A program made the position numbers and the translations under genes. From Colletotrichum lupini (Eukaryota; Ascomycota; Sordariomycetes; Glomerellales; Glomerellaceae): a stretch of 64,000 nucleotides of DNA. Below, piece after piece: positions 46,427 through 59,000 of the stretch. The stretch lies in NCBI RefSeq assembly GCF_023278565.1, contig NC_064678.1, positions 3,844,001 through 3,908,000 on the forward strand, read 5' to 3'. The notes under the pieces are model-generated. The model did no database searches and was not told the origin of the DNA. It saw only the letters and a list, made by a program, of their open reading frames with translations. Position 1 is the stretch's first letter; every line of letters starts with the position of its first letter.

Positions 46427-48241
46427 ATGATCACCATACGCCGACGACCCGCGAGGGTACCAATCTACCTGGGCATTGCCCTGACACTGTTGTTAGTCTG
46501 GCATACCGGCTTTCCCGCCGGCTGGAGCGCTGGAACCCTCAACTACAACGGCATCCGCTACCGCAAGTCAAGCTACGACTGGGCGAGCCTGAAGCCCGAA
46601 TATCCTCTAGAGAAGCCGCTGCGTACGCCTCCGAAAGGCACTCCCGTCGAACTACCACGAGTCCAGTACGATTTCGACAGCAGCAAAAAGCAAGCGGGAA
46701 AGAAGACGAGCAAGAAACTTTCACACGATGAGAAAGGCGACCGTGATCGGGAGAGGCAGACTGAGTCGAGACGGGCCGCTGTGGTCCATGCCTTCCGGCG
46801 GAGCTGGGCGAGCTACAAGGAGAATGCGTGGACGTGGGACGAGCTTACTCCCGTATCGGGCCATGGCAAAACCACATTTGGTGGTTGGTCGGCCAGTCTG
46901 GTCGACGGCCTTGATACTCTATGGATCATGGGAATGCACGATGAGTTCCGCCGGGCCGTTAGGACTGTCGCGCTGATCGACTGGTCCAACACTACGGAGA
47001 CGGCTGCCAACATGTTTGAGACGACGATCCGCCACCTGGGCGGCCTCATCAGCGCCTACGACCTGAGTGGCGAGCCGGCCTTGCTGGCTAAGGCCGTTGA
47101 GCTGGGTGACATGCTGTACATGGGCTTTGATACTCCGAACCATATGCCGCCTTTCTGGTTCAAGTTCTCCGACGCCAAATACGGCACGCAAAGAGTGGGT
47201 GAGCGCGAGTCCTCGGCTGCGGGATGCTCGCTCTCCATGGAATTTACCCGCCTATCCCAGCTGACGGGCGATGCGAAATACTACGATGCCACAGAGCGAG
47301 TGAAGGAGTTCCTCGTCAAGACGCAGACGCGCAGCAAGCTGCCCGGCATGTGGCCCATGTATATGAACTACCGCGATGAGAAGGTAGAGGACAGCTCCTT
47401 CACGATTGGCGCCCAGGCCGACTCCCTCTACGAGTATCTGCCCAAGATGCATGCCTTGCTAGGCGGTCTCGACAGCGAGTACGGGAAGCTCACAGTAGAC
47501 TCTTTCGACGTCATCGACAAGCACATTCTTTTCAGGCCTATCCTTCCTAATAAAACAGACATCCTCATCCCAGGCAACGCCTTCGCACACGGCGATAACG
47601 TCGACCTAACGCCCGAGATGCAGCACCTGGGCTGCTTCGCTGGCGGCATGTACGGCCTTGCTGGCAAGCTCCTGGGCCGGGACTCGTACGTCACCATTGG
47701 CGAAAAGATCTCCCGCGGATGCGCCTGGGCATACAAAGTCTTCCCCACGGGCATTATGCCCGAGATCATGACATTCCACCCCTGCAACGAGCCGAACCAC
47801 GGCGCTTGCGAATGGGATCAAAAGACGCACGGCAGCAATAGCGACGTGCCTGGCGGCGTCAAGCAGGTCCGCGACAGCCGTTACATGCTCCGCCCGGAGG
47901 CCATAGAGAGCATTTTTTACATGTACCGCATCACGGGCGACGACGAGTGGCGCGAGGTCGCGTGGGACATGTTTCAGAGCATCCGGCGCGCGACAGAGAC
48001 GCCGCTGGCGTACTCCTCCATTGCCGACGTCACTGTTCAGCCGGGGCAGACGACCAAGACGGACTCGATGGAGAGTTTCTGGTTCGCTGAGACGCTGAAG
48101 TATTTTTATCTCATCTTTTCGCCACCCGACGTGATTAGTCTGGACGAGTGGGTGCTCAACACGGAAGCGCACCCGTTCAAGCGGCCCAAGAGGACGGATC
48201 ACGTCGAGACTGAGGCGGAAATTCGGGAGCAGTCCAAGTAG
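46427..48241 (+). CDS. GH47 alpha-1,2-mannosidase, class I, membrane-anchored
   Basis: A single exon of 604 residues. A type II anchor spans about residues 12-30, followed by a basic/charged stem to about 115 and the catalytic (alpha/alpha)7 domain. GH47 hallmarks are SASLVDGLDTLWIMG, MFETTIRHLGGL (Glu198), GAQADSLYEYLPK, CFAGGMYGL, RPEAIESIFYMYR (489-501), DSMESFWFAETLKYFYLIF, and NTEAHPF, whose Thr binds the catalytic Ca2+. The paired cysteines in HLGCFAGG and FHPCNEP form the conserved disulfide of the family. The enzyme trims alpha-1,2-mannose from N-glycans in the ER or Golgi. The long stem and anchor make a Golgi or ER-resident trimming form more likely than a secreted one. Subtype (ER Mns1 or Golgi Mns1B) was not settled. 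Confidence 0.93.
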   Translation: MITIRRRPARVPIYLGIALTLLLVWHTGFPAGWSAGTLNYNGIRYRKSSYDWASLKPEYPLEKPLRTPPKGTPVELPRVQYDFDSSKKQAGKKTSKKLSHDEKGDRDRERQTESRRAAVVHAFRRSWASYKENAWTWDELTPVSGHGKTTFGGWSASLVDGLDTLWIMGMHDEFRRAVRTVALIDWSNTTETAANMFETTIRHLGGLISAYDLSGEPALLAKAVELGDMLYMGFDTPNHMPPFWFKFSDAKYGTQRVGERESSAAGCSLSMEFTRLSQLTGDAKYYDATERVKEFLVKTQTRSKLPGMWPMYMNYRDEKVEDSSFTIGAQADSLYEYLPKMHALLGGLDSEYGKLTVDSFDVIDKHILFRPILPNKTDILIPGNAFAHGDNVDLTPEMQHLGCFAGGMYGLAGKLLGRDSYVTIGEKISRGCAWAYKVFPTGIMPEIMTFHPCNEPNHGACEWDQKTHGSNSDVPGGVKQVRDSRYMLRPEAIESIFYMYRITGDDEWREVAWDMFQSIRRATETPLAYSSIADVTVQPGQTTKTDSMESFWFAETLKYFYLIFSPPDVISLDEWVLNTEAHPFKRPKRTDHVETEAEIREQSK

Positions 48242-51200
48242 AATCATACTTGAGACGACCATCACATATGGTGACTGGTGGGAGCGCTAGCATCAGGAGC
48301 ATTTTAGATGGGTTTATTGCATTGGGCGGATACATATGTGCACTAGTATAGACAAGAAGAGGGCGCGGCACGTTGCGAGTCTTCGCTCAGAAGCAAGGAA
48401 ATAGTATAAATCCACCTCACGCTTCTCTTCCTTTGCTTTCAATACTGGCCGTTCGAGCAATGCCTTGACTCCTATGACCACTACCTTTCGTTCATTCATG
48501 CCCCGAATCTCCTGCCCAGATGACAGAGTTGCTCCACCTCAGCGCGCTTTGAAGAATCCTTGTGATAGCCATATCTCCCTCGGAAACCCTTCCCAGTCGA
48601 TGGAATATACATTGTTATCAACGAGAGATGAAGAGCCCGAGTCAGGTATGAATCAAAGTACACCGCACTGCATGTAGTCGGTAAACGTGCTAGCAGCACA
48701 AGGTATCTGGAACATGAAAGCTCGTTATTTTGATAACGTGTCACCTCTCGAGAAGCACCTCGTAGACGAGCTAGCGTCAAGTGACAAGACAGTGTTCATC
48801 GAACGGTATCACAGAACCCAAACAATCTGTCACTCAGGGGCTCAGAGAGGCAAAGGTAAAGGGGAGGGAGATATGACCAAGGACCGAAAGCTCGGGCACG
48901 TATCGTCATCGAGCAGACAGTTCGTTGAGCCCTGCTTGGCTCGTCTCATTTCCTTCTTTCTACATCGTTGATTGGCAAAGCGCTATAAAGGCCGGAGTCT
49001 AACGATGATGCACTCTTGACGCACGTCCAGAGACAATTATCGGGAAGCCAGGAAATGCTCCTAGAAAGTCAACCTGGACTTGGGCTCTTTATATAACCTG
49101 CTACTCATCCGCCACCTGGTTTCATATTCTGGTGGGAGGTATCATGTCCTTCTCGCTATGTAGCTGTGTAGGTTTCTGCGATCACGTACGCAACCTGTCC
49201 CTCATTTCTTAAAGTAGCCGCGAGCACCATTCACGAGAACTCTAACAGCGAAACCGCAATCATCTCATTCCCAGATGCATCACTTCTCACAGTTAGTACA
49301 AGCCTAACCTTACTCCTCAGATACTCAGAAAAGCAAAAAGTTCTCGCCAAACGTCTGCCTCCAGACTCGGATCTGCGCAGCGGCTGCGGCGCATTCGCAG
49401 ATTATCCATATCCGCCAGAACCAGTCTACAAATACAAACCATGCGTCAACCACAAAATTCAGCAACGGGGTTGAAACATGGCTTTGCTCGCCGACGGGAT
49501 CTGGTTAGTATGCAGTGCTCAGCAAATAAGAAAGGAAAAAAAACAAACCTGCCGGATCTCTGCTTGGCGGCTGAAAAGGCCAAAAGTGGTTTACGGTATC
49601 TTCAGAGCCCCAACTCGGAGACTCGGGCGAGCCAACGAACAGAGAGGGGACTGAATGAGGTGTCTTTCGACGCAAGAAAAAAGCAAACGGTGACAGCAAG
49701 GGCCCGGTTCGAATTTGTTCAGTCGTCTCTCCAGTCTTACCAGACACTCTAGATTGCCGTAGATGACCCCACAGCAGCACGGGTTTGCCTGGGGTCCATG
49801 TCGTGAAGCCGCTGCGTTTCTTTTCCACTCACCGATGTTGATGACGAAACGATCAAGAGTATTGAATCCGTTTGCGCCCATCGTTCCGCTCAATGAAGAC
49901 GAGTTATTTTCCCCTTCCCCTCGCGCACTTTACCACAGCATTTTTTGCCTATTCCGCGATACAAGGCGAGAACAGCAATACCACCGAACTCTGGGAGATG
50001 GATACTCTGGAAGCCCCAGGGGATGGGACAGTGGATTCATCGTCTGTGCGATGGCCGCGGGTCCTAGCCGGATATATGCCTCCTATCTTCTCTTTTTGCG
50101 AAAGAAAACAAGGCGCTAGTGGTAAAGGTGATCAGCAAACCCCGTTTCTGGATCTCGAGACAGTATGAGACCGATATGATGATCCACTGCCTCCGGGAGG
50201 TGGAGTCGAGGCCCGAGTGTTCACCTTACAGGAACGAGTGCCGGGCTGCTATGTACATCCGTAGTCGCGGGGCATGTATCCGTATTATCGTGAGTCTGTA
50301 TTTAGCGGCGGGTCGTCGCACAACCAGCGGTACCGAGCGGCCACACAGAGCCACCCTCCCCAGCAGCGTAATTTTTGGGGAACGATCTTCATGCACAACG
50401 GCAGATGGAATAATCATCCGTCCGAGTTTGTGGAGAGGGAAAAGCGTTGTTCAAGTCGCAGGTTCGGGCGCACGGGAAATTGGTCAGGAGGCTGAATCAG
50501 CAAGGTGAGCAATTGCAAATGATTGTAGTGTTTGAGATGTGTCGTGGTACTGTGCCGCTTTGTGTTGCGTTGCAGTTCACTTTATCCATCGGAGGTTTTT
50601 GGTTTGAAAATATGCAGTCGATATTGGTCCTTCAGGTCCCGCTCATAGATGATAGATGGGTGGACATTGATTGCGATTGCGTTGCGCACCCACTCATACG
50701 TGTGCCGGTGTTCACAATGAATCCGCCAATCGTGTAGGCTCCGCCTGGATAAACAGTTTGGGGGGCCATGTGGGGTTCCAGTTCGCTTATGTTTGACTAG
50801 CAGAACTGAATCCTTCGCATCGTTGCGCTTGACTTGTTGCTGGTTAGTCTAGGCTTGAAGAAGCGTGGACCGTGGTTCTGGCCACAATATGTGTTGGAGA
50901 TGATCCGCTGACGAGAGACGAGACTCATTGATCGTGGGAAATCGAGACGGTCCGCGGAGGAACACTGTCCACAATGAGAAGTTGAGACCGGTTACCAACG
51001 AGGCTACGTGGGTGGGCATGACGGACCGATGATGCCTGCCATGAGTTGAGAAGCGTCTTTATAGCTTTGTTCTGGACCAATGTGTCTTGCGCTACTTCCG
51101 CGCCTATAACGTTAGAAACATAAACGGACGCAGGTACCGAGCGCCCCGTGCCCCCACCGTCAATCTCATCCGAACCGAGTTGTTTAGTCGGTGACTCGGG

Positions 51201-53463
51201 TTCGCTCGAGACTCTAGAAGGGAGGAACGCGGCCGCCGGCAACATTTTGGGGGCCGGTTGATGGGTGATGGTGCGGAGGGAAAGGATCAGTGCAGAAGGC
51301 CGCTGCAAGCCTGCGACCCGTACCTGTGCGTTGCATGGCGTAGGCCAGCAAGCTGGGTTTCTTTCGTCTTAGCCTCGAGGTAGCAAGCTCTCCAGGCGGC
51401 GCTTGGAGCGTTTTAGGTACTTGTTGGATCAGCGCCCAAATAGATCTTGGTAATGGTTCCTGGCCCAGTGGCCGTGAGCCGGGAGGAGGATACATTGCTG
51501 GGCGATGCTGACGGGTCGAACTGGGATGAGGTAGCATAGCGTCGCGCTGTTGCCGGGTAGGCGACCGACTACCTGGCTACATTTGGCCCTCGAAAGGCTG
51601 GGTTGGGGGTGGTGTCAGGAGGATTGCTCCCGCAGATTTGTTCTTAGTATCTCTGTTATGGCACCCAGCTGGTACTTCCAAAAACAAGTCGAAGGGGGAT
51701 AGTCAGAATGGCCATGTATGAGTTCATTTAAAATTCCACAGCGATCGTGGTCAATGTGTTCTCTTAACATCACAAATGAGAGAGAGGAAAGGTTGGATGG
51801 AAGATGAAGCCAATAGAGCATGTTGGAAGAGGTCGTGTTGTGGGGTGCGGCTGTGGAGGTGAAAGGGATGGATGAACCAGACAGACGGGTCTTTTGGCAC
51901 GGCATAGACAGGCGGATGGGATGGAATGGAATGGAATGGACGAAAGACGGCAGGAACAAAGGGGGTGCCGTTACTGTACCTGCGTGCTGCCCATCATCCG
52001 GCTGACAATGGGACGAAGTCGCGGCCCGTGAGATGAGACGCGCATAAGATACCTTACTTTTACTTATTAAGGAGTTCGTGCTCTGTATGCTAGACACGAA
52101 ACATTTGCAGAAATCCGGGGATTTAGTTCGTCCCATTGATTGCGCTCCACTGTGCAAAAATAACACGTCTATCCGTAAGGTAAAGTAAGGTACCCCGTGA
52201 GGTACTCCGTAAAGTACTTACTCGAAGACAAACGCTCTTCCAGAAGATTCAAGTCGAGGTTAATCTATCGGTGGTCGGTTCCTTTCCGTCATGGCAAGGA
52301 AGTCAATGCCACTAAAGCGTCAATCAGCAATTGCCTTTTAATTGGCAACTTGGATTGGTTCCAGTCCCCTGGCCACTGAGCTTCGTCGCATTCCCCTGCC
52401 TGAAAGCTTGCGTATAGAGGGAACTCGGGATGATCCTTGACCCGTTGTACGCCGCGAAATAGGTCTGTACTCTGCAGTGCCTGCTTATTAGAGTAAGCCA
52501 GCTTCGAGACAAGACATGCGAACGTAGTCGAGAGAAAAGCAAGCACAAACAGCCATGGCTTGTTCCTTGGGCGATTGAGCGGCTAGTCCGGGCAAGGTCG
52601 AGCAGCAAAGGGCGGCACCTGATGCTGTTCACCGTCATTGTCCGTGCCTCGCGCGTCCCAAGGGATGAGATTGAGCCAATTATGCTTGATGCGCTTGAGC
52701 TCGACGCTCGGCGTAGCCTGCTTTCTGAGTTCTTGTAGTGAGGTGATCGTCATGATGCAAGGTTACGCGCCGCAATCGATGGCCACAACGAACAAGGTGA
52801 AAAGAGAAGCCGGCATTTGAAGTTGAGCAACGAAAGGGGAGCCACAGATGAGGTAGGGAGGTTGCTTGGCCCTTGTTAGGTTCCTGAAGATGCTATTCGG
52901 CTAGGAGTCAGATACATGCATGAGGTGGTCGTGCAAGAAGGACTACGTGCGATGAGAGACATGGAGGCTACCTTTACGTACCTGGGTAGGTACCGTAAGT
53001 CCATCATTGGGGAGAGGGGGGCCTCGTCTTGGAAGCCTTGCTTTGTGTCGAGTCTATCGCGCTCGCCCGCCGTTTTTCAGTCTTTCATCGACCTCTCGGA
53101 GGGTCCATTGGCAAATTAACACATAATTTTCGATGCATTTCGAGGCGAGGTAAGTAAGCCGGTCGTCGAATAGGTTGGTTACCTTAAAGTAACTGTCCCT
53201 TAATATACGCATCTAAGACCATCCAGATGTATCAAAGTACTTTCCGTCGAGCTTTACTACTTAGGGCGAGGTGCGGTGTATGCTAAGACATGACCCAAAA
53301 CAATGGAAGACGTACAGGTGGACATGCGGTACCTGCCAGTTGAGGTAGGTTTGCAAGCATGGAAGCAACCCAACGAGCAAAGCACCAAGCACGCGGCAAG
53401 AAGCAATAAGCAAGCAGGTGCAACTTGGGCAATGGCAATGGCAACGGTAGGAGCAACAGCAAT
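48242..53463. other. 5.2-kb gene-poor region
   Basis: No supported gene. Contains a tandem GGAAT/GATGG tract at about 51916-51940 and a group of AAGGTA/GGTACC motifs at 52167-52222 and 52970-53000. A 20-codon minus-strand start (MGANGFNTLDRFVINI, from about 49881) followed by a GTGAGT donor hints at a small spliced gene, but I could not find a convincing following exon. Frames of 118-183 codons elsewhere have no recognisable domain. Confidence 0.45.
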
Positions 53464-53701
53464 ACCTACCTAGGTAAGGCAGGTAGGTACCTCAGCAACG
53501 AGCAGCACCTGCCCTCCTGACCTACCTCACCTCGAACCACTTCACCTCGAGGAAGGGGCCTTCCTTTACTTTTGCTTACCTAGGTACCTTACCTTACCTT
53601 CCTTCTCAACGTGCCAATGTACTTTGCCATAGATGCGTAGGTAGACCAATACATAGGGATACCTTCGGTGCTGACAGTACCTACCTAAGGTAGGTAGGTA
53701 G
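53464..53701. repeat. Cluster of ACCTACCTAAGGTAGGT-type inverted repeats
   Basis: Three closely spaced elements: TACCTAGGTA at about 53470, TTACCTAGGTACCTTACC at 53577-53595, and ACCTACCT-A-AGGTAGGT at 53679-53695, the last a perfect 8-bp inverted repeat with a one-base centre. Flanks repeat GGTAGG/CCTACC. The cluster lies just upstream of a CT-rich tract that probably marks the RasGAP transcription-start region. Confidence 0.75.
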
Positions 53702-56051
53702 CAAGAATCTCTCATCTTCATCCTCCTCCCTCTTGGGACTCGAGTCTTTCTCTCTCTCCCTCTCTCTCTCCTCTTCGTTCTCACTGCTTCAGGAACCAGA
53801 ACTTCTCTCACTCTCCTTCCGTCGCCAATCCAACCACGAATTGGTCACAAACTCCATTCATCTTGACGAATCACACGACTTTCTACCGATAGCCCGCCCC
53901 GTTCCGTTTCAACTACCGGCGCCTTATCATTGTCGTCGGCGGATTGTTCGGCCAACAAATCCCCCATCTGCAGTCTGCAGTCGATATCTTGCCTCTCCTC
54001 TCCTCTCGCCGCCTCCTCTCCAGTCCCCACGCTCTCCTCTCGCCCGGGGTGCACAGCTGCAACTGCAAGAAAGAACCCATGGGGCCTTGTCTCACCGACT
54101 GCCACCACCATTACCACCACCAACTCTTGGCTGGCTCGATATAGTCTCGTTCCATCTGCATGCCCTGCAGCACCGCCGTTGATTTCCTATTGGCAGCGGC
54201 ACCTGGTCCAGCAGCATTATCTTCCTGTATCCTGCCAGGGCCTCGTCCTTCTCGGATTTGACGGGCGCCCCAAAAAGACAACGCAAACGTATCTGCCCAT
54301 TTCCCGTCTGTAAGTCACTTCTCTTTTGCTTTATTGCTTCTTTCTATCCTCTCCTTCGCGCTTCGCTGTCCGCCTCGCTCATGTCACGTCTTCCCGTTCG
54401 CCCCCTTGCCTGGCCGAATTCCTCCTTCTGTTACAGTTGTGTTGTTGCAAATATCACCTCGTCTTCCCATCTTATACCCTCCACGCAAACCACGGCAGCA
54501 AATGCAACAGACCGACGATCCCTGGCCTCCATTGCATCCCGAATACTACTTCACTTCCTCCGCCACCTTGGCCTCATTCTCCCTCGACAACTTGCAGCAT
54601 CGGATCCATCTACGGGCAGCAGGCAAACAACTTCGCCTTCCTATCAGTGCGGCCTGCCCAGCAATTAGACCCCTTCCCTCCAATACCTACATCACCCTCA
54701 TCAGCCCTTTTTCTTTCTCGCCTTGCCTTCCCCCCAGCCATCCAACTCTCCTTCAGACAACCCTTATCCATGCCATCTCCTCGCTTGCTTTTCCCAGCAC
54801 ATGGTCGAATCCTCCCTCCGCTGACATTGGGTATCTCGCTTGCCAACTAGCCCCGTCCCCAGTCTTCGCCATCTTCCCTGCCCTGATCCTCCGTGGTTCC
54901 ACAGGCCTTGCCCGATTGCCTGTTCTACCCTGGAGCTTGAAGCAGCCTTAATATGCAAGCCGTAGCAGCATGCTGGCCGACCAAGTCCATGGACAAGCAG
55001 CAACATCCTTGGTGATCGATTCCACCTCGCCGAATACATAATCAGCAATAATATTTAGCTCCCCGGCTCCATCTCCGTTCTGGGTCCCCAAGAATTTGCA
55101 ACGAAGCGACGAAAGAAAAAAAAAAAAAAGAAGTGGAAAGAGCAAGAGAGGGAAAAAAGCAATTAATACCATTCGAACCCACTCAAAGCGCCGTCGCTGC
55201 ATTTACCAACACCGCGTTCCCCCTTCGCCCCGTTGCCGAATTTCCTCGCTTCTTGTCTGCACGCGCCGTTCTCGTCTCGCTCAGACATCCCCAACTTCCA
55301 TCCCCCGCGTTGGAGGTCTCCTCTTTACCGCCTCCGTCGCCGCCTCCCGACACCCGTTGCTGCCGCTTCCATTGGGACGAAACTCCCTTTTCGTCCGTCA
55401 CCTGTGCGACATTTGACAGCACCAGCAAACGCCGTACGAAGCCGAACTGCCCCCGTCCTCGCCCTCGAGCTCTAACGGCCGCTCATCGTTGCAACCCTGC
55501 ACCATCCCACCTTGGACCTGTGGATCTACCACCAAAATCCCCCGCTCTCAACCTCTCATCCCGCCGCTGATCCATTTCTACGTCTCTTCCCGTTCGCTCG
55601 TCGCTCTGCCTTGCCCAGGGCTGGCGTAACAGTTGGCCACCACAGTTCCGTGTCGCATTGTGAAGCCCGCCGAAATTCCTGTTGGAGCGGCTTCGCTGCG
55701 CACCAACTTTTCTCGCTGCAGGAGCTGAAAGTCGTCCGCCTCCCAACGACATCAAGCGTCACCACCGCTCAACGGGCTTCGCACTCGACTCCCACCTGTA
55801 AGACCCGATTTGCGACTTGCAGGAATACCGCTCAGCAACTAGTATGCTTGTTGTTGCGTGGTGGCACACACATTATCCTCGGAAGCAGAATCTGATCGGC
55901 CATCACTCAATTTCGGAAGAGGCAGAAAGGCGTGCTGGCTAGGTTACGGAAAGCAAGACGTGGTGGGACGCTCAGGTGCAGCTCTGGAAGAGACGACGAA
56001 TTCCGGGGACGCACATAGAATCACCAAACCTCAGATGCGGGCGGACCCCAA
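53702..56051 (+). promoter_or_regulatory. Probable long 5' leader/promoter of the RasGAP gene
   Basis: Begins with a CT microsatellite (53746-53775) and stays strongly pyrimidine-rich on the plus strand for about 2 kb, with a poly-A run at 55115-55129. Frames of up to 205 codons (54334-54951) occur, but they are Ser/Pro/Leu-rich and reflect low stop density in pyrimidine tracts. Several ATG codons precede the RasGAP start, so upstream ORFs or leader introns are likely. No independent gene is recognised. Confidence 0.45.
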
Positions 56052-59000
56052 ATGAGGACAAACCATGGAATGAGCATGGCACCACCGGGAATGGATGGAC
56101 GAACCTACCACAACGGGGTTCACAACGTTACGCCGCGCCTCAATTGGCAGCAATCCCAGAACCAGAACTTGTCCGCAGACTCGTTGTCTCGCGGCATGGA
56201 ACGCGTCTCAAACTCCAATCTACGCACATCATTCCGCTCTAACCACCCGTCGAACCCTACGATCCGCGCCGTGACACCCGAGTATCATCATCCGGACCTC
56301 TCGCCGACGCCGTCCGCGAACGCCGCATTCGATCCGACCGTCCCTCCTCAGATACCACGCGGTATCACGTCGAACTCCCCTCAAACCTCCCCGAGATCTA
56401 TCCCGGGAGACTTCTCGAGACGACAGGGAATGGTGTTTAATGACACATATGGTGGAAGCTCCTACGAGAATAATTCAACTAGTCCGCCTCTGAGGCAACA
56501 AAGCAGCTTTCGGCCTAGGACACATACCATGGACGGCGCACTACGCCAGCAGTTCATGAATGCTGCCTCCCGAGAGGGCCGCCAGCGTGTGGGGTCGTTT
56601 TCTTCGTCTGGATCTCAGCCCTTGTACGACGATGCTCGCTCCCCACCGCCTCCCATCGAGTCCTTGGGATTCCCCTCGGTCATCCCGGCCCGACACTCGG
56701 AAATTCCCTTAGGTGTCGCAAACAGCCTGAAAGAGAAAAAGCTGTCGACGAAACGTCTGATCAAGCGCCAGTCTTCCCGGCCAACTTCTCCGCCAACAAG
56801 CTCAACGCCTTCTGTTGATTCGCTACCCATTCCCGTTCCGACGGAAAATGCGAACAACATTCTGCTCATGATGAAAAATCTATGTGGGCGCATGAGAGGT
56901 GAAATCGAATTTCAGACCGACCCCCGGGGTCCATGGCAGCTTGGTATTGCATACGTTGACGAAGAAAAGGGAAGCTTGATGTTCGACTCAGGACATGATG
57001 GGCCATTTCATATCCCCCTCATTTCTGACCTCCGTGGATGTCGAGTTGCGCCAGTCATATTACCTGATGGGAAAAGATGTTTGGACGTTTCGTGTCCCAT
57101 CCAGCCCCCGTTGGATCTTCTAATTCATCCGCTTCTAGCAGAAGAAACAGACCTCTGGCTTGCAGCTTTGCTCTGCTGGCAACAACTTCGACCTCCGAAA
57201 GTGAAACTTTCGAACGGCAATCGAAGTCCTGCGCCTACCGCCCTGCGTCCAGCAGTAAGAAGGCGTGGCTCTGAGAATGGAACCGCGAAGACTACAACTG
57301 CATTCATCAAGGTCGGCCAAGTGAGACTTTGGGACAAGGGCTTGGCAAATTCGCCGAGGGCCATCGTGAAAAGGCCCTCTACGAGGGATCTGAGATCGCC
57401 GACTACTTCTTGGCGGGTTGTTTCCCTCCTCCTTCAAGAAAACGGAGAGGTTCGACTCACCACAAGAGACGGCGAGGCTGTCATCGCTGTGGTCGAACTA
57501 TCCCAACTATCTCGATGCGCTATTCAACAGCTGAACCGGTCAGTTTTGGACGAAGAGTACTGCATCGGCATTTTCCCACACTACTCTCCGATATCTACAC
57601 AGCTGTCCATATTCCGTCCTGTGTACATTGCTCTGGACAACCGCTTGTTATTCGAAGTCTGGTTTGTTCTTCTTCGAGCATTCGCGCTGCCGGACATTTT
57701 CCGACTGGATTCGCCTTCAGCCGAAGGAGCGATGGAGGTTACAGATTTGGAGTCAGATCTTTCCGGCGAGATATTCAGGATTGAGAAGACGATCAGTCTG
57801 CGGGTGACGGAGGCAAAACTGAGACCGAAGCCTTGTTCTCCCGACGTTAGCTTCATCGACCGACAGCCCAAGGACGCAGACCCTTTGATGGGCAACTACC
57901 TGACAGAAGTCATACTGGATGGCGAGGTCCGCGCTCGATCAACGATCAAGACTGGAACCAAGAATCCATTTTGGCGGGAAGATTACCAATTTTCGGACCT
58001 TCCGCCGACTATGCCATTCCTTTCCATTATTCTGAAAAGAGTGGACGGGAACCTGGAAAGTTTCAGCCATCAACTGCAGGCATCACTTGGGCTGCCCAAG
58101 ACGGGAAATCTGACTGAGATTCTTTGCGGCTCCGTTGACATCCCCTTGGACCATGTCGAACCCGGCAAAGACTTCGAGCGGTGGCTTGAGATCTATGACG
58201 AACGACAGCAGGTCATGGGCACAATGCTTGTGAAGCTCCATCACGAGGAGCTCGTTGTTCTTCATTCTAAGGAATACCAGGCGCTGTCAACTTTGCTTCA
58301 TAGCTTTCCGTCCGGTCTGACCGCTCAGATTGCTGATGCGCTTCCCGGCAATTTGCGGCGGCTTTCCGAAATCTTTCTCAACATTTTTCAAGTGTCTGGT
58401 CATGCGAATGAATGGCTGCAAACACTAGTCGAAGACGAGATCGACGGTATTGGCGGCAGCCAAAACCAGATGAAGAAGTACCGATTCAGCAGCCGCTTGA
58501 AATCGAATGAGTCCATGGAGTCATCCAGTGACAGAGAGCAGATTCTTCGTGACATGGGTAAATCTCTTGCAGGAGAGGCCAACTTGTTGTTCAGAGGCAA
58601 TACGCTGCTGACGCAAGCGCTTGAGTTCCATATGAGAAGATCAGGAAAGGAGTATCTCGAGCAGATGTTGCAAGCCAAGATTTTCGAGATCAACGAGACC
58701 AACCCCAACTGCGAAGTCGACCCAAGCAAGCTCAAACCTGGTGAAAACATTCAGGAGCACTGGACAAGACTGATTCAGCTGACAACGGAGGTGTGGCAAT
58801 GTATTTGCAAGGAGCCCACGAAATGCCCACCGGAACTTCGCTCAATCCTCAAATATGTACGAGCCGTGGCTGAAGATCGCTACGGCGACTGGCTACGAAC
58901 CGTCACTTACACGAGCGTGTCGGGCTTCTTGTTCCTCCGTTTCATTTGCCCGGCGATTTTGAGCCCCAAGCTCTTTGGTCTGTTGAGGGATCACCCTAGA

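Noticed and set aside
54334..54951. 205-codon plus-strand ORF upstream of BUD2
   Set aside because: Same effect: CT-rich DNA is open in several frames at once (54326-54850 is also open), which indicates composition rather than coding.
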